Shown: positions 1 to 8,200 of the stretch, in pieces
Layout: the number at the start of each line of letters is the position of its first letter
Numbering within the stretch: the stretch's first letter is position 1
NCBI GenBank assembly: GCA_026627065.1
Contig: JAPNUO010000002.1
Coordinates: forward strand, 372,001-436,000
DNA from: Bacillota bacterium
Lineage (GTDB): Bacteria > Bacillota > Sulfobacillia > Sulfobacillales > Sulfobacillaceae
Length of the DNA: 64,000 bases
Direction: 5' to 3'
Translations under genes and position numbers: made by a program
The notes under the pieces: model-generated
Seen by the model: only the letters and a program-made list of their open reading frames with translations
Told to the model about the DNA's origin: nothing
Database searches by the model: none

Positions 1-452
1 ATGACGGCCTTCCAGAGGTTCGGCGCTAACGTTGCCACTTCTGCTGTAATGCCACCGCCCATGCAGAACCCTAGCGAGGCAATGCGATGAGCATCCACTT
101 CCGGGCGGGTTTCAAGGTAACGGATGGCACCCAAGATGTCCCGAGCGAATCCATGGCGGGTTTCTGCTGTCATGACGCTCATCAACGTTTTTAAAGCTTT
201 TTGTTCTTCCGGCGTGCGTTGTGCCAAGGTCGAAGCCAAAAGGCTGGGGTCGCGCTGCACTTCGGGGGGAGCCGTTCGCAAAATTTGCATGCCAGCCATG
301 ATGTTTTGGGGGGTCATAGCTTCTAGCAAGTCGCCGGTGTATAGCTGCGGGGCCAGAGCGACGTACCCGGCTTGAGCAAACCGGCGAGCGACATCTTCGA
401 TATGGGCGTCAAGTCCCCAGATTTCATGGATGACAATGACGGCGGGGCCAGG
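1..452 (-). pseudogene. Dienelactone hydrolase family protein, C-terminal part, separated from its start by an IS insertion
   Basis: Read on the - strand, this stretch encodes an alpha/beta hydrolase of the dienelactone hydrolase family. It opens with the beta-strand and turn AVIVIHEIWGL, continues through an ARRFAQAGYVALAPQLY segment, and reaches the nucleophile elbow GFCMGGG (about positions 56-74), whose Cys is the catalytic nucleophile in this family. Translation stays open to the window edge, so the Asp and His of the triad lie outside. There is no start codon: the reading frame runs into the end of an insertion element at 453, and the first 29 codons are found beyond it at 2287-2372. 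Joining the two parts across one copy of the 5-bp target duplication restores the frame exactly. The gene is therefore broken in this genome, not mis-annotated. The family hydrolyses lactones and related esters in the cytoplasm; the substrate cannot be told. Confidence 0.9.
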
Positions 453-468
453 CTTGAGTTTGACATGA
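453..468 (+). repeat. Left terminal inverted repeat of the IS1634-like element
   Basis: It reads CTTGAGTTTGACATGA and matches the reverse complement of 2271-2286 at 15 of 16 positions. It is preceded directly by the target duplication ccagg (448-452). Confidence 0.9.
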
Positions 469-515
469 AGGTGGCAAAAATGGCGTGCTCATGCGGATCA
501 TCGTCCGACGTGGCA

Positions 516-2117
516 CTAGTTAGGCTGCAACGCGATGGTCGGAGGCACCGCGATACCTGCCACCCGGAACGCCGTCGCCGCCGTGCCGACCAACGGTGTC
601 CGGCACAGATAGGCCTGGTTGTTGACCGTCAGCGGCACAGCCTGTACTTGCTCCAGGTCCGCCAGGACCGTCCGGGTCGACACGGCGCAACCCGCGTCGC
701 GCAGCAATCGCTGGAGGGTGTACTCCAACACCAGGGCCAGGACACAGACGGTGATGTGCCCCTGAATGCGGGCCTCCGTCCAGTGAAACATCGGGCGCAG
801 ATCCAGGTGCGTCTTCAGGGTGCGGAAGGCTCGTTCAATTTGCCAGGCTTGTTTGTACGCCGCCACGACTTCCGCGCGCGGCAGGGACGTATTCGTGCGC
901 AGCACAAACTTCCCATCATAACGATAACGAGCGTCGGCCCGGAAGGCCCGCTCATTAATCCGGACGGTCGTCCCCTCCGTGATGACATAGCGCCGGTAGC
1001 CTTTCAGCAAGGACCGGACGGATCCTTGGGCGATGGCGGCCGCGAGTTGCTCCCGGAGCGCATTTCGCAGCGCGGCATCTTCCGCCGCACGTTCCGGATT
1101 ATACGCCAAGATGAGGCGTGTGCCACCGGGGCCCGGTGCCTCCTTCACCCCTAACGTGCGCGAACCATCGGGGCGGCGGAGCCATTGGTAGCGGCCTCGC
1201 CGACTGAGGACCGGGTCTACCACGCGACGGCGCCGCAGCGGTTGGCCCAGAATATATTCCCAGTGAGCCGCTTCCAGCCACTCCACCAGGTGCGGCGCCA
1301 ACATCCCGCGGTCGCCGACAACAATCAGCCGCGTAATCGGCCACCGCTGTTTCAGATCCGCCAACGCGGTGGCCATCGCCTGGTGATCCACGGTGGCCCC
1401 GGGGAACACCCAGTGTCCTACGGGCAAGCCATCGCGAGTCATCAGCAACCCGAGCAAGAGTTGCTGACGGTCGGGGCGATGGTCCTTGCTGTACCCCCGT
1501 TGGGCCAACGCCGTCTGGGGATGCCCCACAAAGTAGCTGGACGTGGTATCAAAGAAGACCAGGTCGAGTTCGAGATGAAAGAGGTCGCGATAGCCGTCGA
1601 AGAGGATGCGCTCCAACTCCGGGCCGACCTCGGCCAACAGATCCAACCCCCGATACAGGTGGTGCAATTCGAGGTCGGCCCACCGCGGTTCCCACACGGT
1701 GGGCAACCACGCTAGCATGCCCCGTTTACTCTGCGGATCGGCTAACCGATTCACCACCATGGCAAAGATGGCTTCATCCAAGGGCACTGTATGCCCGGCC
1801 TGCTGCACGAGCTGCCGGAGACGGGGGCCCACCCCGAGCCGCTCCCACAGGGCGCGCGCCACCAGCACGAGTCCCCAGGCGCGACCGGCGTCCGCGGCAA
1901 TCGCCGTGAGGGCGTCGATGACCTGCAGACGAGGGGTAAACTGAGCCAAGTGCTGGATCAGGCGATCCAAGCTGCCCGCCGCCAGTTCATCCACACGGCC
2001 CAACGTCGCGACGACCCGTTGCCGCGCCTGACCATCGATCCACCGAGACTCGACGATCTGAAGATACTGGCGCGTCGATCCGTCTTTGTTTCGAGCGGTC
2101 TTGATACGAGCATACAT
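516..2117 (-). CDS. IS1634 family transposase
   Basis: This 533-residue protein is a DDE transposase of the IS1634 group. The N-terminus (MYARIKTARNKDGS followed by YLQIVES) is typical of the group. The RNase H-like core shows a first Asp in FFDTTSSYF (about residue 190), a second Asp in VVGDRGM (about 265), and the C-terminal glutamate in a YKQAWQIERAFRTLK block, the Y-(2)-R/W-(3)-E-(6)-K signature of IS4-related enzymes. The length is usual for the family and no stop or frameshift interrupts it, so it could be active. The start at 2117 gives the conserved N-terminus. The stop lies 63 bp from the left inverted repeat. The + strand open frames across this gene are antisense shadows. Confidence 0.93.
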   Translation of the reverse strand: MYARIKTARNKDGSTRQYLQIVESRWIDGQARQRVVATLGRVDELAAGSLDRLIQHLAQFTPRLQVIDALTAIAADAGRAWGLVLVARALWERLGVGPRLRQLVQQAGHTVPLDEAIFAMVVNRLADPQSKRGMLAWLPTVWEPRWADLELHHLYRGLDLLAEVGPELERILFDGYRDLFHLELDLVFFDTTSSYFVGHPQTALAQRGYSKDHRPDRQQLLLGLLMTRDGLPVGHWVFPGATVDHQAMATALADLKQRWPITRLIVVGDRGMLAPHLVEWLEAAHWEYILGQPLRRRRVVDPVLSRRGRYQWLRRPDGSRTLGVKEAPGPGGTRLILAYNPERAAEDAALRNALREQLAAAIAQGSVRSLLKGYRRYVITEGTTVRINERAFRADARYRYDGKFVLRTNTSLPRAEVVAAYKQAWQIERAFRTLKTHLDLRPMFHWTEARIQGHITVCVLALVLEYTLQRLLRDAGCAVSTRTVLADLEQVQAVPLTVNNQAYLCRTPLVGTAATAFRVAGIAVPPTIALQPN

Positions 2118-2270
2118 ACCACGATCAGAATACCATGATATACTTTATTTATCAAGCTCCATGTGCCTTTAACGTGGCACGAGGATTTTGTCTCCGAGCA
2201 GATACCTCGAACCCTGAAAGGCGCATCAGACCGTCATGGTTCGTGTCAAACGGTTCGAAAGAAAGCGATT

Positions 2271-2286
2271 TCGTGTCAAACTCAAG
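2271..2286 (-). repeat. Right terminal inverted repeat of the IS1634-like element
   Basis: Its reverse complement reads CTTGAGTTTGACACGA, matching the left end with one mismatch. It is followed directly by the second copy of the target duplication ccagg (2287-2291). A partial internal repeat of the motif tcgtgtcaaa lies at 2241-2250. Confidence 0.9.
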
Positions 2287-2372
2287 CCAGGGTTGCCGGA
2301 ATCAGGCAGAACGAGATAGGCTGGGATTTCCCGCCCGTTTTCGCCCGTAAAGGCTACACGTTCCTCTTTCAT
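2287..2372 (-). pseudogene. Dienelactone hydrolase family protein, N-terminal fragment
   Basis: The fragment starts at an ATG (2372) with an ideal AAGGAGG ribosome site at about 2384-2390 and encodes MKEERVAFTGENG followed by REIPAYLVLPDSGNPG, the usual first beta-strands of the dienelactone hydrolase family. The frame then enters the IS element. Its continuation (PAVIVIHEIWGL) is at 1-452. Without the IS and one target duplicate, the codons GGC AAC CCT GGC CCC GCC run in one frame. Confidence 0.88.
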
Positions 2373-2924
2373 CAGGCATAATACCTCCTTCAATTGTCTT
2401 TTTGATGCAATTCGCTGTACAGTGATAATTTTCCTGTCGGAGGCCTCAGCGCAAAAAAGTTTTTTCGATTGGCTGAAGCCCGGAACCTCTCTGGCGCTAG
2501 GCGCTTAGCTTCCGAACATCTTTGCTTTGAGAACCACCGGGAAACCTCATAGTACTGGCGCGCACATTAAATAGCGGTCCTGGGGGAGATAAATCGCGCC
2601 TCGCAGGTGTTTCGGGGCATGCTCTTCGTAGGCGGACATTGCTGCGGCGCACTTGCTGCTCCGTGCTCGAGGGGAGCATTAATCAGGTTGTTCATCTTGC
2701 CGCTGCCGTATCCGCCGGTATCTGGTATTAAAGAAAGTTTTTGAACCGACAGCGTCGCCTCTTGACCGTGCCCAAGTCAAGAGCGCGGTGCCGGCGGTAA
2801 CCGGCCAGGAGTTTATCCGTTGTCCGTCGGGTTTGGCAAACATGTCGGCAAAGCGGCCACAATTCCCTGTTTTGGTGCAAGGAGACCAATTTCTGGGTTG
2901 AGAAGGAGAAATTGCCGGTAATAC
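2373..2924. other. Intergenic region, 552 bp, no gene recognised
   Basis: Apart from the promoter and ribosome site expected for the broken hydrolase gene near 2383-2450, I see no gene here. A + strand reading through about 2780-2905 gives a tail-like peptide (EFIRCPSGLANMSAKRPQF) without a start codon, which might be a decayed gene end, but I do not recognise it. Confidence 0.4.
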
Positions 2925-3401
2925 TTAGCTATGGAAAGCAATTTGGCTAAAGTCTACCAAGGAGTCGCCCTGGATGTGCTGTGTGACCCAGATCGTATGG
3001 CGGTTGACCGGCTGAATAACCAAAGTCATCGGCTCGGTCTGGACGCTGCCGGTAATCGTCGAATCCGAGACCGTGCCCACCAGCTTGAGGCGCTGGTTAC
3101 TGCCGGCAGTGCCGTGCAGGGTCGTATCAATAAGGGAGCCGAACTCGCTCAGGTAGACGACAGCAGAAACCTGGCGCTGGCGAATGGACTCAATGGTGAT
3201 GGATTCTCGGGGGGTGCCATCCCCAGGGTTATCCAGCAGCCACACCGACCCCTGGCGCAGGGATACTGCTCCCAACCGCAGTGCCTTGACCGCGGGCGTG
3301 CGGTGAGGCGCCGCCTCCGGGTGAGGAGATGGGGCGGTGCCGCAGGCCGTCAAGAGAACAGAAAGAACCCCTGCGGCGACAAAGTTTGCGCGCCTCTTCA
3401 C
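2925..3401 (-). CDS. Small lipoprotein of unknown function
   Basis: From the GTG at 3401 this is a 158-residue protein with a lipoprotein signal: a KRR basic start, a hydrophobic stretch, and the lipobox LTAC at residues 17-20 followed by GTAPSP. A GGGGG ribosome site sits just upstream; a longer reading to 3752 has no better start and would bury the signal. The mature part is a soluble beta-rich sequence of about 138 residues with no motif I recognise. It should be anchored on the outer face of the membrane. It has no operon partner: the neighbouring permease genes run the other way. Confidence 0.7.
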   Translation of the reverse strand: MKRRANFVAAGVLSVLLTACGTAPSPHPEAAPHRTPAVKALRLGAVSLRQGSVWLLDNPGDGTPRESITIESIRQRQVSAVVYLSEFGSLIDTTLHGTAGSNQRLKLVGTVSDSTITGSVQTEPMTLVIQPVNRHTIWVTQHIQGDSLVDFSQIAFHS

Positions 3402-3685
3402 CGCGATTCCCCCTTCTTCTTGATGAGCGTGCTCGTTTCCTCTGGAGAGATCATAGCACGCCTGGCAAGGGGAAAGCGGGCATACCGCGAAGACAAGGGA
3501 ACCAATTTCTTTCATGCGAACCAACGGTTTTTTCGCGTGCGATCCGGCAAAAGACAGGATTTTGTCACAAACGTCTCGAATAACAGCAGAATCAAACTGG
3601 CCATGTCCCTTGTGCAGTACGCCCCGTGGCACCGGAGCGTCCGGGCGATGACGTGACGACCCTATGGTAAGGCAGGAGGCATTCG

Positions 3686-4582
3686 ATGGCGACACCCGAG
3701 GCCCATCTTTCTTCTCCCCCGTCGCTGCCCCTCGTGGAGCGGGAAGGACCATCGCGCGAGTGGAAAACTTTTTGGAGCAATCCGCTGGCGTGGATTGGCA
3801 CCATTCTCTTGACCCTCATCATCTTATTTTCCTTTGTCGGCCCCGTCTTTTACCCCGCGAGTCCGTACACCCCTCATTTAAACGCCGCCTTAGCGCCCCC
3901 GTCCGCAGCCTTTCCCCTCGGCACGGACAGCCTGGGGCGCAACAATTTAAGCCGCCTCATGATTGGCGGCCAGCTGTCGCTGGAGGTCGGGTTTGCGGCC
4001 GCCTTTGTCAGCATGGTCATCGGCGTCGGCTATGGGCTGGTCAGCGGATTCGTGGGCGGCGTGCTGGATGCGGTGTTGATGCGCGTGGTGGATGTCTTGT
4101 ACTCCATTCCCAGCCTGTTCTTCTTGCTCTTTATTGATTCGGTCTTCAAGCCGAACGCCGTGTTGCTGGTCTTTGTCATTGCTATGGTGTCCTGGTTTGG
4201 CGTGGCCCGTTTGGTGCGCGGCGAGGTGCTGTCGCTCAAGCGCCGAGACTATGTGGAGGCGGCCCACGCGCTGGGCGCGAGCAACGGGCGCATTATGCTC
4301 CGCCATCTCTTGCCTAATGTCATGGGGGTCGTGTTGGTGTCGACCACCCTGCAGGTGGCCAATGCCATTTTGACCGTGGCCGGGTTAAGTTTCCTCGGGC
4401 TGGGCCTGCCGCCGCCGACGCCCAACTGGGGGCAAATGCTGTCCGACAGCATGAACTACATGTTTCAGAATGCGTGGTGGCTCATTTACCCGCCCGGGTT
4501 TGCCATTTTGTTTGTCGAACTTTGCGTGAACTTCATCGGCGTGTCGTTGCATCAAGCGTTTGACCCGCGGCTAAGGCGGTAA
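3686..4582 (+). CDS. ABC transporter permease, DppC/OppC type
   Basis: This 298-residue membrane protein is the second permease subunit of a dipeptide/oligopeptide (or nickel) importer. It has the N-terminal OppC_N helix (about residues 35-57), a periplasmic-type loop containing GTDSLGRNNLSRL, five further membrane segments, and the EAA loop (DYVEAAHALGASNGRIMLRHLLPN, given here in part, around residues 190-210) that docks the ATPase. The sequence ends in FDPRLRR, typical of this family. A GGAGG ribosome site precedes the ATG. The partner permease follows 11 bp downstream. The usual order is B before C; here C comes first, and neither ATPase nor binding-protein genes lie within the window near it. 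Confidence 0.9.
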   Translation: MATPEAHLSSPPSLPLVEREGPSREWKTFWSNPLAWIGTILLTLIILFSFVGPVFYPASPYTPHLNAALAPPSAAFPLGTDSLGRNNLSRLMIGGQLSLEVGFAAAFVSMVIGVGYGLVSGFVGGVLDAVLMRVVDVLYSIPSLFFLLFIDSVFKPNAVLLVFVIAMVSWFGVARLVRGEVLSLKRRDYVEAAHALGASNGRIMLRHLLPNVMGVVLVSTTLQVANAILTVAGLSFLGLGLPPPTPNWGQMLSDSMNYMFQNAWWLIYPPGFAILFVELCVNFIGVSLHQAFDPRLRR

Positions 4583-4593
4583 GGAGCGAGGGT

Positions 4594-5550
4594 GTGATGG
4601 GCAAGTATATCGTTTACCGGTTCATTCAAGCCATTCCTGCCATGATTGGCGTCACCATCATCGGGTTCTTCTTGGTGCACATTGTGCCGGGTGGGCCGGC
4701 CCAGGCGATGCTGGGTCCCAAAGCCACGCCGCAGAAGATTGCCGAGATAGACCGGATTTATGGGCTCAACAAGCCGTTAATTGTCCAGTACGGCATATGG
4801 ATGTGGCAACTGCTGCATGGCAATTTGGGGCAGTCCTACTTTTATAATCAATCGGTCTGGAGCCTGATTGCCGTCAATCTGCCGCGCACGCTCGCCATTG
4901 TGGGCATCGGGATCCTGCTGGCTCACGTCGGGTCGGTCATCCTGGGGAGCCTTCAGGCTTATTGGAAGAACTCCTGGTTCGACTACACCGCGACAGCCGT
5001 GACCTACTTTTTTTACGCCATGCCCTACTTCTGGCTGGGCATCATTCTCATCCTGGTGTTTTCCGTGGATTTGAACTGGTTTCCGTCCGGGGGGCTCTCG
5101 AATCCCTTAAATCCGCATCCCGGGTTTGGGTCGTGGGTCGCCCACACGACGTTGCCGGTGGCGACCATGGCCATTGGCACGATTGCCGGCTGGGCCCAGT
5201 ACATGCGGACCAGCATGGATGAAACCCTGGTGCAAGACTATATTCGGACGGCGCGATCCAAGGGGGTGGGCGAAGTGATGGTGGTGATGAAGCATGCGCT
5301 TCGCAACTCCATTTTGCCGCTCATCACTTTGCTGGGATTTGCGCTCCCCTCGCTCTTTAGCGGCGCGCTCTTTGTCGAGGTGGTCTTCAACTACCCGGGG
5401 ATGGGCCTGTTGTTCTGGAATGCCGCGGTTCAGCGAGATTATCCCGTCATTCTCGGCATCGTGGTGTTGACCGGACTCTTGACCATTGTGGGGAACCTGT
5501 TGGCCGATTTGCTGTACGGCCTCATTGATCCGCGGATTAAGTACAGTTGA
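4594..5550 (+). CDS. ABC transporter permease, DppB/OppB type
   Basis: The protein has 318 residues and the family pattern: a first helix followed by FFLVHIVPGGPAQAMLG, a large external loop, five more membrane helices, an EAA-like loop (DYIRTARSKGVGE around residue 210) and a C-terminus LIDPRIKYS. The start is GTG 4594 or ATG 4597; an AAGGAGCGAGG ribosome site serves both. It forms the heterodimeric channel with the preceding gene. The amidohydrolase 60 bp downstream suggests that imported peptides or acyl-amino acids are hydrolysed inside; that link is inference from position. Confidence 0.9.
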   Translation: MMGKYIVYRFIQAIPAMIGVTIIGFFLVHIVPGGPAQAMLGPKATPQKIAEIDRIYGLNKPLIVQYGIWMWQLLHGNLGQSYFYNQSVWSLIAVNLPRTLAIVGIGILLAHVGSVILGSLQAYWKNSWFDYTATAVTYFFYAMPYFWLGIILILVFSVDLNWFPSGGLSNPLNPHPGFGSWVAHTTLPVATMAIGTIAGWAQYMRTSMDETLVQDYIRTARSKGVGEVMVVMKHALRNSILPLITLLGFALPSLFSGALFVEVVFNYPGMGLLFWNAAVQRDYPVILGIVVLTGLLTIVGNLLADLLYGLIDPRIKYS

Positions 5551-5613
5551 TCCGCCGGCCGGCGACGGGAAGAGACAGCCTGCGTCAATCATGGACACAA
5601 GAGAGGGATGGCT

Positions 5614-6771
5614 ATGTTGTGGGATGAGGCTTTGTGGCAAGAAATCGAGCCGTGGATGATTGACCTCCGCCGCCAAATCCATCGGCGCCCGGAGTTAGGC
5701 CTGGACACGCCGGAGACCCAACGGTTGGTGGAAAACGCGCTGGACGCCTTGGGCATTTCTCACTCGCGGCCGATCGCGACGGGAGTGAAGGCCGTGTTGG
5801 CTGCTGACAAGCCGGGGCCGGCAGTATTGCTGCGGGCCGACATGGACGCCTTGCCGATTGTCGAGGACAACGATTTGCCCTTCAAATCCGAGATTGTGGG
5901 ACGGATGCATGCCTGCGGCCACGATTGCCATACCGCTATGCTCCTCGGTGCGGCGCGTTACCTCAAGGCCCACGAGGAGGCGTTGAGGCATCCCGTCGTG
6001 CTCATGTTTCAACCGGGCGAGGAAGGGCCAGGCGGAGCGCTCCCCATGATCGAGGCGGGGATTTTGAATGATCCGCCGGTAGCCCACGCGGCTATGGTCC
6101 ACGTGAGCTCCGACTTGCCGTATGGAATCATTGGCGTGCGGGAAGGACCCTCCATGGGCGCTTGCGACGACTTTACGCTGACCGTGTTCGGGCGGGGCGG
6201 CCACGGATCAACGCCCCACGTGGGGGTGGATGCCATTTACGTGGCTTCCCTTCTGATTCAAGCCATTCAAGGATTGGTCAGCCGCGAGCAGGATCCCTTT
6301 GATCCGTTGGTCATTAGCATTGGCACCATTCACGGAGGATTTCGGGAGAACGTCATTGCCGACAAAGTGGAGATGACGGGAACGATTCGCACCATGACGG
6401 CGGCCTCGCGCGCGCGTGCGGTGGCGCGTCTTCGGACCGTGGTGGAGGGGGTGGCGTCGGCGTATGGAGCCCGGGCTGAGCTGGCCGTCGATCCCGGTTA
6501 CCCTCCGTTTGTGTCTGAGATTGCCTGGGCTCGCCAAGTGAAAGAAATCCTTGTGCAGGAACTGGGGCCAGAGCGGGTTCGGGAAATCGAGCCCACGCTG
6601 GGGGTCGAAGACTTTGCCTACGTTGCGGAGCGCGTGCCGGCGTTATGCCTGAACGTGGGCATTGTGGGCGAGGGTTTCACCACAGGGCTTCATTCAGCCG
6701 GACTAATGGTGGACGAACGAGGGTTAAAGGCGGGGGCGGTGGCCTTGGCCGCATTGGCTTTGGATGCCTAA
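5614..6771 (+). CDS. M20 family amidohydrolase (N-acyl-amino acid / hippurate hydrolase type)
   Basis: This is a metal-dependent amidohydrolase of the M20D group, which removes acyl groups from amino acids or cleaves short peptides in the cytoplasm. The metal-binding pattern is clear: LLRADMDALPI (about residue 72), MHACGHDCHTAMLLG with the Cys/His ligands (about 100), the EEGPGGA glutamates (about 138), a dimerisation lid from about 180, and a final HSAGL histidine. I chose ATG 5614 because the AGAGAGGG ribosome site abuts ATG 5608 with no spacing but lies six bases before 5614. It probably belongs with the two upstream permeases. Its stop overlaps that of the convergent dehydrogenase gene. 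Confidence 0.88.
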   Translation: MLWDEALWQEIEPWMIDLRRQIHRRPELGLDTPETQRLVENALDALGISHSRPIATGVKAVLAADKPGPAVLLRADMDALPIVEDNDLPFKSEIVGRMHACGHDCHTAMLLGAARYLKAHEEALRHPVVLMFQPGEEGPGGALPMIEAGILNDPPVAHAAMVHVSSDLPYGIIGVREGPSMGACDDFTLTVFGRGGHGSTPHVGVDAIYVASLLIQAIQGLVSREQDPFDPLVISIGTIHGGFRENVIADKVEMTGTIRTMTAASRARAVARLRTVVEGVASAYGARAELAVDPGYPPFVSEIAWARQVKEILVQELGPERVREIEPTLGVEDFAYVAERVPALCLNVGIVGEGFTTGLHSAGLMVDERGLKAGAVALAALALDA

Positions 6772-7727
6772 TGCGCAGGCCAGCGCACCGGCGACCGAGG
6801 CGGACGCCCGGTGAGCACCCGCACGACGTCTTCTAAGACGAGCCGCGTGGTGCGGGCATGAGATTCCACGGTCAGCCCCGCGATGTGCGGGGTAAGGTAG
6901 ACGTTGGGGAAAGCCGCCAGCGGGTCCGGGATGGCTGGCGGCTCTTGTTCCCGGACGTCCAAGAAGACCGGCCCCAGGCGGGATTCCTGAAGGGCGGCCA
7001 GGAGCGCTGCTTCGTCGATGAGCCCGCCCCGGGCAGTATTGATCAACACGGCGCCGGGCTTTAGCGCGCGAAACGTGTCCCGATTGAGGAGGTGCGCGTT
7101 TTCGGGACGGAGGGGCGCGTGCAACGTGATCGCGTCGGCGCGGGCCACGAGGTCTTCGAGCGAGGCTTGGGGCATCACCGTGTTATCGGCAATGAGCGCG
7201 TGAAAGGGGGCCAGGTGGGGATCGTAGCCTTCCACCACCATGCCTAAAAAGCGCGCCGCGCGCGCCACCCGGCTTCCAATGTCGCCGAGGCCGACAACGC
7301 CTAGCGTTTTGCCGTGCAGTTCTCGTCCGCTATGGCTGCGGTTCCAGAAGCCGTCCTTGGTTTCTTGGACCCAGGTGAGCCACGGTCGAAAGCTGAACAG
7401 GAGCGCACCAAGGACATATTCTACCACCGAGATGGCATTAGCCCCGCGAGCGTACACCACGCTGACTCGATGAGCTTGACAGGCTTCCAGGTCAATGTTG
7501 TCCAAACCTACCCCGAGTCTCCCAATCACCTTGAGGCGGGGGGCGGCCTCCAGGAGCGCAGCCGTCACCTGGGTGGCGTTTCGCACCACCAGCCCCTCGG
7601 CCTCAGCCATGTGCTGCGCGAGGCGCTGAGGGTCTTGCCAGGCCTCCGGGTCATAGCGGTTCGGCCAGGACAGCGTGTTTAGGAGGGCGAGAGCCTCCGG
7701 ATCCAGCCATTCGGTGACGAGAATCAT
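6768..7727 (-). CDS. NAD-dependent D-2-hydroxyacid dehydrogenase (phosphoglycerate dehydrogenase-like)
   Basis: The protein (319 residues) is a D-isomer specific 2-hydroxyacid dehydrogenase. The NAD-binding motif GVVGLGDIGSRVA lies near residue 143. The catalytic Arg is in NTARGGLID (about 227), the Glu in REQEPP (about 255), and the His in TPHIAG (about 278). The N-terminal substrate domain includes IGRLGVGLDNID, as in SerA-like enzymes. It lacks the C-terminal ACT domain of full phosphoglycerate dehydrogenases, so glycerate, lactate-type or other hydroxyacids are equally possible substrates. A clear AAGGAG precedes ATG 7727. It is transcribed alone, convergent with the amidohydrolase and divergent from the flagellar cluster. 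Confidence 0.85.
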   Translation of the reverse strand: MILVTEWLDPEALALLNTLSWPNRYDPEAWQDPQRLAQHMAEAEGLVVRNATQVTAALLEAAPRLKVIGRLGVGLDNIDLEACQAHRVSVVYARGANAISVVEYVLGALLFSFRPWLTWVQETKDGFWNRSHSGRELHGKTLGVVGLGDIGSRVARAARFLGMVVEGYDPHLAPFHALIADNTVMPQASLEDLVARADAITLHAPLRPENAHLLNRDTFRALKPGAVLINTARGGLIDEAALLAALQESRLGPVFLDVREQEPPAIPDPLAAFPNVYLTPHIAGLTVESHARTTRLVLEDVVRVLTGRPPRSPVRWPAH

Positions 7728-7773
7728 CGTTTCACTCCTTGCCGAGATTTCCTCTCCATAATTGGCTCTTGAT

Positions 7774-7805
7774 GTTTCGTATTCAGAAGTTCGCCTTTTT
7801 ATAAT
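7774..7805 (+). promoter_or_regulatory. Candidate promoter for the flagellar operon
   Basis: A perfect -10 hexamer TATAAT lies at 7800-7805, thirty bases before the fliO start. No good -35 is present at 16-18 bp, so the assignment rests on the -10 alone. A weak TTGATG lies about 25 bp further upstream. I see no sigma-28-type element. Confidence 0.4.
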
Positions 7806-7834
7806 GACCAGAAGAGGATAGGAGGACTTTACGC

Positions 7835-8200
7835 ATGGCGTCCGTCGGTCTCTTTTTGAACTTCGTGTGGGCCATGCTGCTGGTGGTTGCGCTGGCCTAT
7901 GTCGCGGTACGCCTGCTGAAGCGCATAGGATTTGGCCGAACCAGTCCCTCGCGCTACCTCAGCCAAATTGATTACCTGCCGTTGGGACCCAAGCGAGGCA
8001 TTGCTTTAGTGCAGGTGGTGGATCGCACGGTGGCGTTGGGCGTCACCGACGAGGGGATTTCGCTCCTTTTGGAAATCTCGCCGGAAGCTATGGCCGAGCG
8101 AGCCACGAGTGCCTGGACGGAACCGTCGGTGGCTGCCCCCACCATGTCGCAATTTGCGGAGGAAATTTTTCGGCGGCTCAAAGGAGAGGACGGGGAATGA
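7835..8200 (+). CDS. fliO: Flagellar biosynthetic protein FliO/FliZ-like
   Basis: A 121-residue protein with one N-terminal membrane helix (about residues 8-28) and a cytoplasmic domain (YLPLGPKRGIALVQVVDRTVALGVTDEG, quoted in part) typical of FliO, the small accessory subunit that helps assemble FliP. It lies directly before fliP with overlapping stop and start (ATGA), as in most flagellar operons. The family is poorly conserved, so position carries much of the evidence. RBS AGGAGGA lies ahead of ATG 7835. Confidence 0.85.
   Translation: MASVGLFLNFVWAMLLVVALAYVAVRLLKRIGFGRTSPSRYLSQIDYLPLGPKRGIALVQVVDRTVALGVTDEGISLLLEISPEAMAERATSAWTEPSVAAPTMSQFAEEIFRRLKGEDGE

Larger units (their letters stand above)
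453..2286 (-). mobile_element. IS1634-like insertion sequence, complete, 1834 bp
   Basis: The element is bounded by near-perfect terminal inverted repeats beginning CTTGAGTTTGACA (left end 453-468, right end 2271-2286, one mismatch in 16). It is flanked by the direct repeat ccagg at 448-452 and 2287-2291, which I take as the target site duplication. It contains one long gene on the - strand for a transposase of the IS1634 group (IS4-related DDE enzymes). Length, single gene and terminal repeats fit a complete and possibly active copy. It sits inside a dienelactone hydrolase gene. A degraded end of a related element is present at 41386-41444. Confidence 0.92.

Noticed and set aside
372..1154. 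Open frame of 260 codons on the + strand
   Set aside because: It lies antisense to the transposase gene and the hydrolase relic, has no motif or ribosome site, and has a skewed amino acid make-up.
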